NCBI GenBank assembly: GCA_002480495.1
Contig: DLCG01000019.1
Location: forward strand, 65,220-129,219
Reading direction: 5' to 3'
Length of the DNA: 64,000 nt
From: Rhodobiaceae bacterium UBA7804
GTDB taxonomy: Bacteria; Pseudomonadota; Alphaproteobacteria; Parvibaculales; Parvibaculaceae
The number at the start of each line of letters is the position of its first letter. Positions within the stretch are counted from its first letter, which is position 1. The notes beneath the pieces are model-generated. The model saw only the letters and a program-made list of their open reading frames with translations, did no database searches and was not told the origin of the DNA. This document shows, piece by piece, positions 8,425 through 14,940 of this stretch. The position numbers were made by a program, and so were the translations under genes.

Positions 8425-8745
8425 ATGGCGAAGATCACCTATATCGAGCACAACGGCACGGAACACACCATCGATGTCGAAAGCGGCATGACGGTGATGG
8501 AAGGCGCCATCAAGAATTCCATTCCCGGTATCGACGCCGACTGCGGTGGTGCGTGTGCGTGTGCGACCTGCCACGTCTATGTCGCGGAAGCATGGAAGGA
8601 AAAGGTCGGCCCGGCCGAGAGCATGGAAGAAGACATGCTCGATTTCGCCTTCGACGTGCGCGACAACTCGCGGCTCTCCTGCCAGATCAAGGTAACGGAC
8701 GAGCTCGACGGCCTCGTCGTGAACCTGCCCGAGAAGCAGTTCTAG
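8425..8745 (+). CDS. [2Fe-2S] ferredoxin, vertebrate/FdVI type
   Basis: A 106-residue ferredoxin, the standard size of the adrenodoxin/FdVI class. Cluster ligands are Cys40, Cys46, Cys49 (CGGACACATC) and Cys86 (RLSCQI). An extra Cys44 sits inside the loop, as in many relatives. The start MAKITYIEH at 8425 is preferred over an upstream in-frame ATG at 8386 because it gives the canonical N-terminus and is preceded by AAGAAAAG. Such ferredoxins donate electrons to P450s or to Fe-S assembly. It stands alone here, convergent with the chorismate mutase gene. Confidence 0.9.
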   Translation: MAKITYIEHNGTEHTIDVESGMTVMEGAIKNSIPGIDADCGGACACATCHVYVAEAWKEKVGPAESMEEDMLDFAFDVRDNSRLSCQIKVTDELDGLVVNLPEKQF

Positions 8746-8755
8746 ATCGCGCGTC

Positions 8756-9061
8756 TCAGCCGTTCGCGGCTTTCGGATTCTTTTCGTCGAACACCGTGAA
8801 TTCGTGCTCAATCGACTTCTCGATCAGGAGCCGCCACAGCGGTTCCGCGATCGAGCGGGCGAGCCCCGCCTTGTCGGCCTGCGCCAGCACCTTCTGCACC
8901 ACGTCCTCGATCCGCGCTTCGTCGCGCACGGCCGAGCGTTCACCCTTGATCACACCGGCCTGTTCGATATAGCCCTGCCGCTCGGCCAGCAGCTTCACGA
9001 GGTCGCGGTCGATCCTGTCGATCTCCTCGCGTACTTCCTGCATCGTGTTGCATTTGACCAT
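8756..9061 (-). CDS. Chorismate mutase, AroQ class
   Basis: A 101-residue all-helical monofunctional chorismate mutase (chorismate to prephenate; Phe/Tyr synthesis). The N-terminal helix MQEVREEIDRIDRDLVKLLAERQGY carries the conserved Arg and the DxxLxxLLxxR pattern; VIKGERSAVRDEARIEDVV carries the Lys/Arg and Glu-region residues. Length matches the AroQ-alpha family (90-110 residues). No signal peptide, so cytosolic. It is convergent with the ferredoxin gene (10-nt gap) and divergent from the ferredoxin reductase gene. Confidence 0.88.
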   Translation of the reverse strand: MVKCNTMQEVREEIDRIDRDLVKLLAERQGYIEQAGVIKGERSAVRDEARIEDVVQKVLAQADKAGLARSIAEPLWRLLIEKSIEHEFTVFDEKNPKAANG

Positions 9062-9178
9062 TGGGCGTCTCCGGCAGGCTTTCAGGGGTGCGGCACGAGG
9101 TCATGCTGCGGTGCCGCATGCGCTGCGTAAGATAGGCATGGAAGCAACTTTGTCACTGGCAAACAGACAATTTTTTGC

Positions 9179-9207
9179 TTGGCGTTGCGGCATCCGGGAC
9201 CTATATA
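9179..9207 (+). promoter_or_regulatory. Probable sigma-70 promoter of the ferredoxin reductase gene
   Basis: TTGGCG (9179-9184), a 17-nt spacer, and TATATA (9202-9207). The predicted transcript start is about 80 nt before the reductase ATG. The local AT content is well above the surroundings. Confidence 0.6.
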
Positions 9208-9293
9208 GACCGGAAAGGTTGTGAAATATAAATAATCACACTTTTTACCCGGTAATTTAAGCCTCGCGCAGGCGAAACGACAGGTGGCCGAGA

Positions 9294-10325
9294 ATGACTC
9301 AGGAAGCGATCTCGACGGATGTGGTGATCATCGGTGCAGGGCCTTGCGGGCTCTTTGCCGTATTCGAGCTCGGCCTTCTCGACATGAAGTGCCACCTCAT
9401 CGACATTCTGGACAAGCCGGGTGGCCAGTGCGCAGAGCTCTATCCGGAGAAGCCGATCTATGACATTCCGGCGCTCCCTGTCGTCAGCGGTCAGGAGCTC
9501 ACGGAGCGGCTGATGGAGCAGGCGGCACCTTTCGGTCCGCAGTATCACTACAACGAGATGGTGGAGGAGCTTGAGAAGCTCGAGGACGGACGCTTCCGCG
9601 TGAAGACGGATGGTGGCCTCGTCTTCGAAGCGAAGGTCATCGTCATCGCGGCAGGCGGCGGCAGCTTCCAGCCGAAGAAACCGCCGATCCCCGGCATCGA
9701 GGCCTATGAAGGCAAGTCAGTGTTCTATTCGGTCAAGCGGATGGAGAACTTCCGCAACAAGAAGGTGCTTATCTCCGGTGGCGGCGACAGCGCGCTCGAC
9801 TGGACGATCAATCTTCAGCCTGTCGTGCAGTCGATGCAGCTCATCCACCGCCGCGACGGCTTCCGTGCCGCGCCGGACAGCGTCAACAAGATGCATGCGC
9901 TCGTGGAAGAGAAGAAGATGCAGTTCCATCTCGGCCAGATCACGGCGCTGCATGGCGACAATGGTCAGCTCACCGGCGTGACCGCAAAGGGCAATGACGG
10001 CCAGGATTATGAGATCGAGTGCGACACGCTGCTGCCGTTCTTCGGCCTCACGATGAAGCTCGGGCCGATCGCGAATTGGGGCCTCAATCTCCACGAGAAC
10101 CTCATCCCGGTCGATACGGAGAAGTTCCAGACCAGCGAACCGGGCATTTTCGCCATTGGTGACATCAACACCTATCCGGGCAAGCTGAAGCTCATTCTCT
10201 CGGGTTTCCACGAAGCGGCGCTCATGGCGCAGGCCGCATTCAAATATGCAAACCCGGATGCGAAGGTGACGTTCCAGTACACAACGTCGTCGACCAGCCT
10301 GCAGAAGAAGCTCGGCGTCGCCTGA
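9294..10325 (+). CDS. Ferredoxin/flavodoxin-NADP(+) reductase, thioredoxin-reductase-like type
   Basis: A 343-residue two-dinucleotide-domain flavoprotein of the TrxR-like FNR family (EC 1.18.1.2). FAD motif IGAGPCG (about 13-19); NADPH motif ISGGGDSALDW (about 159-169) followed by the IHRR segment; C-terminal FAIGDINTYPGKLKLI closes the FAD site. The CxxC redox pair of true thioredoxin reductases is absent at the usual position, and the C-terminal extension with aromatic residues is typical of this FNR type. Only 26 nt separate it from a ferredoxin gene, so the two form an NADPH-to-ferredoxin electron transfer operon. Confidence 0.93.
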   Translation: MTQEAISTDVVIIGAGPCGLFAVFELGLLDMKCHLIDILDKPGGQCAELYPEKPIYDIPALPVVSGQELTERLMEQAAPFGPQYHYNEMVEELEKLEDGRFRVKTDGGLVFEAKVIVIAAGGGSFQPKKPPIPGIEAYEGKSVFYSVKRMENFRNKKVLISGGGDSALDWTINLQPVVQSMQLIHRRDGFRAAPDSVNKMHALVEEKKMQFHLGQITALHGDNGQLTGVTAKGNDGQDYEIECDTLLPFFGLTMKLGPIANWGLNLHENLIPVDTEKFQTSEPGIFAIGDINTYPGKLKLILSGFHEAALMAQAAFKYANPDAKVTFQYTTSSTSLQKKLGVA

Positions 10326-10351
10326 CGCTTCCACGATGTCTGGAGTTTGTA

Positions 10352-10675
10352 ATGCGTATCATCCTTGTGGACGGTAAGGGCTGCGAGCATGAGCTTGAGG
10401 CCGTTGAAGGCTGGCGGGTGATGGAGATCATCCGTGATTACGGCTTTCCCATTGTTGCTGAATGCGGTGGGGCATGCGCCTGCGGTACGTGTCAGGTAGA
10501 AGTCGACCCTGAGTGGGCATCGAAACTGCACGAGCCGCGCGAGGACGAGCTCGACCAGCTTGACCAGAATTATGGCGGTGAGTGGTCGCGCCTTTCCTGC
10601 CAGCTCATCATGACGCCGGAACTCGATGGGCTTCGTGTTCGTCTCGCCGATATTGCGATCCGCGAAGCGGCCTGA
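10352..10675 (+). CDS. [2Fe-2S] ferredoxin, cotranscribed with its reductase
   Basis: A 107-residue ferredoxin with ligands Cys38, Cys44, Cys47 (CGGACACGTC) and Cys83 (RLSCQL). It is clearly paralogous to the ferredoxin at 8425. Directly downstream of the FNR gene, it is the likely partner for that enzyme. The final electron acceptor, for example a cytochrome P450 or a Rieske oxygenase, is not encoded nearby. Confidence 0.9.
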   Translation: MRIILVDGKGCEHELEAVEGWRVMEIIRDYGFPIVAECGGACACGTCQVEVDPEWASKLHEPREDELDQLDQNYGGEWSRLSCQLIMTPELDGLRVRLADIAIREAA

Positions 10676-10702
10676 TTTCTCCTTCGAGCCTCACTGGACA
10701 AG

Positions 10703-10745
10703 CCCTCCATATCTCTGCCAACAATGCGGAAGTGGAGGGTTTTTT
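10703..10745 (+). terminator. Terminator-like hairpin whose 3' arm is also the next gene's ribosome-binding site
   Basis: CCCTCCA (10703-10709) pairs with TGGAGGG (10733-10739), followed by six Ts. The loop is 23 nt, longer than usual. GGAGGG also sits 7 nt before a TTG start codon at 10747. Confidence 0.5.
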
Positions 10746-10746
10746 C

Positions 10747-11148
10747 TTGCGCCTTATTTCTTTTATCACCTGTCTTCTCACCGCGCTCTTTCTTGTAGCG
10801 CCGTCTTTTGCGGAGCCTCCCGAAGCTGTCGAAACCAACCTCTATTTCGGGCTGGCGCTCGAAGCGGGCGGTGAGGTGAGCGAGCTCGAGTGGAGCGCCT
10901 TTCTCATGGAGGAAGTCACGCCGCGTTTCCCTGACGGCTTCACCGTCGTCGATGCCTATGGGCAATGGCGCGATCCTTCGCTTGCCGATGCACCAGTCAT
11001 CCGCGAGAAAACGAAACTCCTCATCGTCGTGCATCCCGGCACGGCAGAGACGGACGAGGCGATTACGGAAATCAAGTCGCTCTATAAATCGCGCTTTGAT
11101 CAGAAATCTGTCTTTCATACGGATGCACCCGTCCGCATCGTGGAGTAG
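10747..11148 (+). CDS. DUF3574-like secreted protein
   Basis: A 133-residue protein with a cleavable signal peptide (RLISFITCLLTALFLVAPSFA, then EPPEA). The mature part starts ETNLYFGLALEAGGEVSELEW and continues with FLMEEVTPRFPDGFTVVDAYGQW, the signature of DUF3574 proteins, whose function is unknown. Start choice: TTG at 10747 with GGAGGG 7 nt upstream; a GTG at 10732 is in frame but lacks a site. A much longer frame reaching back to 10582 runs through the ferredoxin gene and is rejected. Probably periplasmic. Confidence 0.72.
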   Translation: MRLISFITCLLTALFLVAPSFAEPPEAVETNLYFGLALEAGGEVSELEWSAFLMEEVTPRFPDGFTVVDAYGQWRDPSLADAPVIREKTKLLIVVHPGTAETDEAITEIKSLYKSRFDQKSVFHTDAPVRIVE

Positions 11149-11158
11149 TCTCCGCTTC

Positions 11159-12013
11159 ATGTTGGCAGCATCCGTACCCGTAGAAAGAAGTTTCGAGATC
11201 TGGCCAGGCAGATTGTCCTTCGCCGCGGGCGGCCCCGGTGCGCGCGAGGCGCTCGACGTCGCGACCGATGTCGCCCGCGATCTTGCCCGAGCCGTAATCG
11301 AGGATGCGGAACTTCTCGTGAAAGGCGGCGATGTTCTGCCGCGCGGGATTGCAGGCCGTCACGCGCTTGAGGCCGTGGCGCCGTTCCGCGATGTGCAGGG
11401 CGGTGATCTGCCGCCTTCGCTTGCGGCTCTGCCCGGCGCGATCTGCGATACCGTGCTCGATGCCATGCGCTGTGCGGCGGGCGAGACGGAATTCGCCATT
11501 GTCGCGCTCGGCAACGCGGCGGCGATCTATCAGGAGTCGGGTATCGCCATACCGCCCGATGCGGACATGCCGCCCGTCCTTGCAGAGTTTGCACGTGCGC
11601 TCGGGCCTGGCATCGAGGGAGGTGTGGCGCTTGGTGGTATTCATTCCTCGATGCCAACATGCGGCGCGCTCGATATGGTGGCCGTTCAGTCGAAAAGCGC
11701 GGCTCATGCGGGTTTTGCCGCGGTGCATGTTGCGGATGCTGCGGCGGCGGGTTTCTCACCACCCAGGGACGGCATGCCGCGAGATCGTCTGTTCGCAGCG
11801 GGCTGGTCCGGACGCGTCGTTGCCTGCGCGCCTGGCCTCGTCGAACCGGAGCTGATCTGGGACACCTTGTCGGCCGCTGTCCGCCGGGCATCTTCGCTCC
11901 GAGACAGGCGGTTGCTCTCCGCGGCGGCACTTGGTTTCAAGGGACGCGGCCGTACAATCGGCCCAGTCGAGGGTGACCGGCTCTTGCGGTTCGGTGTTTC
12001 GGAGTGGCGTTAG
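11159..12013 (+). CDS. Conserved hypothetical protein (284 aa), no family recognised
   Basis: I do not recognise a domain. The protein is soluble, Ala-rich and lacks a signal peptide. Visible features are FEIWPGRLSFAAGG near the start, a GGVALGGIHSSMPTCGALDMVA segment in the middle, and FAAGWSGRVVACAP near the end. The start at 11159 lies 10 nt after the DUF3574 stop; an in-frame ATG at 11123 would overlap that gene by 26 nt. Close spacing suggests cotranscription with the DUF3574 gene. Codon usage matches its neighbours. Confidence 0.6.
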   Translation: MLAASVPVERSFEIWPGRLSFAAGGPGAREALDVATDVARDLARAVIEDAELLVKGGDVLPRGIAGRHALEAVAPFRDVQGGDLPPSLAALPGAICDTVLDAMRCAAGETEFAIVALGNAAAIYQESGIAIPPDADMPPVLAEFARALGPGIEGGVALGGIHSSMPTCGALDMVAVQSKSAAHAGFAAVHVADAAAAGFSPPRDGMPRDRLFAAGWSGRVVACAPGLVEPELIWDTLSAAVRRASSLRDRRLLSAAALGFKGRGRTIGPVEGDRLLRFGVSEWR

Positions 12014-12063
12014 ACGAGGGGTAGCGCCATACTCTCGGCAAAACGCCAAGGGGAGGATCGTCC

Positions 12064-12681
12064 ATGGGTTTCTACGAACGCCGCATTGTGCCACATATCA
12101 TCAATTGTGCCTGCGGCACCAAGCCGATCCGTTATCAGCGCAAGAAAGTCGTGCCGATGGCGGAAGGCACGGTGCTTGAAATAGGCATCGGCACAGGCCT
12201 CAATCTTCCCTATTACGATTCCTCGAAAGTGACGAAGGTTATCGGCCTCGACCCGTCCGAGGAGTCTTGGAAGCTTGCGGGGGAACGAGCGAAGGATCTC
12301 TCTTTTCCGGTCGAGTTCATCGGGCTGCCGGGCGAGCAGATACCGCTCGACGACAAGAGCGTCGACACGGTGCTCTGCACTTTTAGCCTTTGCACCATTC
12401 CCGATCCGGTAAAAGCGTTGGAAGGCATGCGCCGTGTGCTGAGGCCGGGCGGCAAGCTCGTCTTCTGCGAGCATGGCGCTGCGCCGGATAGCGATGTTGC
12501 CCGCTGGCAGGACCGGATCAATCCCGTGTGGAAGGTTCTCTTTGGCGGCTGTAACCTCAATCGCCGCATGCCTTCTCTGATCGAGGAGGGCGGGTTTCAC
12601 ATTGCCGACCTGCAGTCGATGTATCTGCCTTCCACGCCGCGCTTTGCTGGTTTCAATTACTGGGGCGTCGCGCAGGCCTGA
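12064..12681 (+). CDS. Class I SAM-dependent methyltransferase
   Basis: A 205-residue Rossmann methyltransferase. Motif I is LEIGIGTGLNLPYY (SAM binding), the acidic residue at the end of beta-2 is in IGLDPSEES, and motif IV is TVLCTFSLCTIPD. The post-motif VLRPGGKLVFCEHG is standard. The layout resembles METTL7-like and phospholipid N-methyltransferase-like enzymes. Substrate unknown. It is 20 nt from the next gene, so they are probably cotranscribed. Confidence 0.82.
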   Translation: MGFYERRIVPHIINCACGTKPIRYQRKKVVPMAEGTVLEIGIGTGLNLPYYDSSKVTKVIGLDPSEESWKLAGERAKDLSFPVEFIGLPGEQIPLDDKSVDTVLCTFSLCTIPDPVKALEGMRRVLRPGGKLVFCEHGAAPDSDVARWQDRINPVWKVLFGGCNLNRRMPSLIEEGGFHIADLQSMYLPSTPRFAGFNYWGVAQA

Positions 12682-12701
12682 GAAGCGATACGGAGATTAC
12701 G

Positions 12702-13316
12702 ATGTCGTTGTCGGTGATAGGTGCCGGGTTCGGCCGTACGGGAACTCTTTCGCTCAAATTGGCGCTTGAACAGCTTGGCTTCGCACCCTGTCATCACATG
12801 ATGGAGGTTTTCGCCAATCCGGGGCAGGCGCCGGTCTGGCTCTCTGCCGCAAAAGGCGAAGAGGTCGATTGGAGCGAGTTGCTGGCGGATTACAAGGCCA
12901 GTGTCGATTGGCCTAGCTGCCATTTCTGGCGCGATCTTGCGACGCACTATCCGGAAGCGAAGGTAATCCTTTCAACGCGCGATCCGCGGCGCTGGTACAA
13001 GAGCATTTCGGAAACGATCTTCCCTGCCATGGCAGGCGAAATGCCCGGTGAGGGAGGCGCGGCCGATGTCATCTCGATGGCGCGGCATATCGTCAGCGAA
13101 AAGACCTTTGGCGGCAGAACCGATGAAGCTCATGTTCTCGATGTGCTGGCGCGTCATGAGGCGGAAGTGAAGCGGACGGTCCCCGCCGGGCGCCTCCTCG
13201 TCTTCAATGTCGCGGAAGGCTGGGGGCCGCTTTGCCGTTTCCTTGAGGTGCCGGTCCCCGATATGCCTTTTCCGCGGACCAATTCCAGCGAAGAGTTTCG
13301 GGCTCGGCTGAAATAG
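12702..13316 (+). CDS. Sulfotransferase-like protein (Sulfotransfer_4 family)
   Basis: A 204-residue protein with the PAPS-binding P-loop GAGFGRTGTLSLKLAL at the N-terminus (residues 7-22) and the 3'-phosphate loop KVILSTRDPRRWYKS (about 87-101). Both are the two hallmark motifs of cytosolic-type sulfotransferases. The C-terminal WGPLCRFLEVPVPDMPFPRTN is typical of the bacterial Sulfotransfer_4 group. Acceptor unknown. Its genetic partner is the methyltransferase upstream. Confidence 0.8.
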   Translation: MSLSVIGAGFGRTGTLSLKLALEQLGFAPCHHMMEVFANPGQAPVWLSAAKGEEVDWSELLADYKASVDWPSCHFWRDLATHYPEAKVILSTRDPRRWYKSISETIFPAMAGEMPGEGGAADVISMARHIVSEKTFGGRTDEAHVLDVLARHEAEVKRTVPAGRLLVFNVAEGWGPLCRFLEVPVPDMPFPRTNSSEEFRARLK

Positions 13317-13353
13317 CCGGGTGTTGGCTTGACCCGTTTGCTTCCCTTGTTTA

Positions 13354-13368
13354 GAACAAAAAGAGAAC
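13354..13368. promoter_or_regulatory. LexA (SOS) box upstream of imuA
   Basis: GAAC-AAAAAGA-GAAC, that is GTTC-N7-GTTC on the other strand, the alphaproteobacterial LexA site. It ends 13 nt before the imuA start codon, so bound LexA would block initiation. Confidence 0.85.
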
Positions 13369-13381
13369 ATTCGGGGTTGCC

Positions 13382-14194
13382 ATGCTTCAAGCCGAGAAAA
13401 ATCGCGTTATCGCCGAGTTGAAAGCACGGATTGCCAATCATGAATCTGGGGCTGAAACGGAAAGGCCGTCTTTTCTGCTTGGGCTATCAGAGGTCGATCA
13501 GGTTTTGCCTGATGGCGGGCTGAGGCTTGCCGCGCTGCATGAAGTTGCGGCGGCTGCTTATCGGGATATGGGGGCGGCAACGGGGTTTCTCATTTCACTC
13601 ATTATCAGGGCCAGCCGCGACGTGTCTCTTCCCGTCCTGTGGTGTGAAACGGCCAAGCCACCTTTCGACATGGGGCGGCTTTACGGACCAGGTCTTTCCG
13701 CTTTCGGTATGGAACCGGAAAGGTTGATACACGCGTTTCCGGCTTCCGATGCCGACTGTTTGTGGACGATAGAGGAGGCGCTGCGAAGCCGTGCCTTCTC
13801 GATCGTTGTCGGCGAGATCGACGGACGCTCTCCTGTGCTCAGTCTTGCTGCGACAAGAAGACTGCAACTTGCGGCTGAAACATCCGGAGTGCCGGCCGTT
13901 CTTTTCACCGGGCATGCCAAAGAAGGTGCGAGCGTTGCCATCACCCGGTGGCGTATCGCTTCGGCGAGAAGTAGCCCCGTTCCTTATGTGACCCCAGAGG
14001 AAAAACTGCCCGGTGCACCGCGCTGGAAAGTCGAACTCTCGCGTGCACGGGGCGGAAAGCCAGCATCATGGTTGCTGGAATGGAATGCGATGAAGGGGGC
14101 TTTTACGGCTGTGTCTCAGGCGGAAGGAAATGACGGCGCTAGACCTGCCCTTACGGCATCTCCTTCGGCTTCGCCTCTCCGGCAGATCGCGTGA
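13382..14194 (+). CDS. imuA: ImuA, SOS mutasome accessory protein
   Basis: A 270-residue RecA/SulA-like protein. The PSFLLGLSEVDQVLPDGGLRLAALHEV opening and the VLWCETAKPPFDMGRLYGPGLSAFGMEPERLI segment are characteristic of ImuA. It acts with ImuB and DnaE2 in damage-induced mutagenic translesion synthesis. The LexA box 13 nt upstream supports SOS control. Unlike most cassettes, imuB does not follow directly: two lipoprotein genes on the opposite strand (14203-14780) intervene. Confidence 0.9.
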   Translation: MLQAEKNRVIAELKARIANHESGAETERPSFLLGLSEVDQVLPDGGLRLAALHEVAAAAYRDMGAATGFLISLIIRASRDVSLPVLWCETAKPPFDMGRLYGPGLSAFGMEPERLIHAFPASDADCLWTIEEALRSRAFSIVVGEIDGRSPVLSLAATRRLQLAAETSGVPAVLFTGHAKEGASVAITRWRIASARSSPVPYVTPEEKLPGAPRWKVELSRARGGKPASWLLEWNAMKGAFTAVSQAEGNDGARPALTASPSASPLRQIA

Positions 14195-14202
14195 AATTCA
14201 GC

Positions 14203-14499
14203 TCACCAGTAATAGGGAGGATAATAACGATAGGGATAGCCGGGATAGGGTCCCCACCAAGGCGAAGGTGTGCGCGCGCGTCTCAAGGCGCGCGTGTTTT
14301 CTTCCTGCGCACGAATTTCCTTCAGCCTCAGCATACAGTCGGCAAACGCTTCCGTACCTTCCGTGAAGCCGATTTTCTTGCATTCGATTTCGTCGGCATG
14401 TCGCTCTGCTGCCGTCCGAGCTGCTTGTTCCTGCGGGCTGACGCATGCAGCAAGAGTAGCGAGCGCCGCGACAACCAGAATGTTTCGCATGATACGCAT
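14203..14499 (-). CDS. Small lipoprotein, paralogue of the adjacent one
   Basis: A 98-residue lipoprotein: MRIMRNILVVAALATLAAC with lipobox LAAC. The mature region has ECKKIGFTEGTEAFADCMLRLKEIRAQEE, and the C-terminus is rich in Pro, Tyr and Trp. The start at 14499 has GGGAG 8 nt upstream; a longer in-frame extension through the neighbouring gene is rejected. The two Cys spaced around GFxxxTEAF are shared with the next gene, so the pair arose by duplication. Function unknown. Confidence 0.8.
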   Translation of the reverse strand: MRIMRNILVVAALATLAACVSPQEQAARTAAERHADEIECKKIGFTEGTEAFADCMLRLKEIRAQEENTRALRRARTPSPWWGPYPGYPYRYYPPYYW

Positions 14500-14516
14500 G
14501 ACTGAAACTCCCGAGA

Positions 14517-14780
14517 TCAGAGTCCTACGCCAATACCCACACCGAAGCCGACATTCGGAGAACGGTTGCCTTCTTCTTTTGCGCGGATTTCCTTCATCTT
14601 GAGGCGGCAGTTTCCATAGGCTTCGGTTTCTGGCTTGAAGCCGAGGTCCACGCAATTCTGATGATCTATCGCGTCGAGCCGTGCTTGTTCGGCGGCAGGA
14701 TCGCTGCAAGCGCCCAAGGCAATCGGAAGGGCCAAAATCAAACCGCAAGCCAGCCGTTTCGCGTATGAAAATCGTAACAT
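14517..14780 (-). CDS. Small lipoprotein, tandem paralogue
   Basis: An 87-residue lipoprotein with lipobox LGAC (Cys at residue 25) and the motif NCVDLGFKPETEAYGNCRLKMKEIRAKEEGNR, which aligns with that of the gene at 14203-14499 over its whole length. It ends in a Gly/Val-rich tail (VGFGVGIGVGL) where its paralogue has a Pro/Tyr-rich one. The 17-nt gap implies one transcript. Both sit inside the imuA/imuB locus but on the opposite strand. Confidence 0.78.
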   Translation of the reverse strand: MLRFSYAKRLACGLILALPIALGACSDPAAEQARLDAIDHQNCVDLGFKPETEAYGNCRLKMKEIRAKEEGNRSPNVGFGVGIGVGL

Positions 14781-14907
14781 GCTTCTGTCTCCCGATGCTC
14801 AGGGCGCCTGTTCCAGCAACCTAAGGCTACTCCCAATTTGGGCAATGAATGGGCGGAAAGTTAGGCGGATTCGACTCGCCATCCTGGCCGCAAGACGTCA
14901 TAATTTC

Positions 14908-14922
14908 GTTCTTGTTTTGTTC
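14908..14922. promoter_or_regulatory. Second LexA (SOS) box, upstream of imuB-dnaE2
   Basis: GTTC-TTGTTTT-GTTC, a perfect alphaproteobacterial LexA site, 18 nt before the imuB start codon. Confidence 0.88.
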
Positions 14923-14940
14923 TGAATTTGTGGTGCGAAC

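Noticed and set aside
9250..9265. CtrA box TTAC-TTAA upstream of the ferredoxin reductase
   Set aside because: The spacer is 8 nt instead of 7, and a good sigma-70 promoter explains the gene.
14203..14748. A 181-codon frame spanning both lipoprotein genes
   Set aside because: It is an upstream extension of the first lipoprotein frame through the other gene; the signal peptide and ribosome-binding site place the start at 14499.
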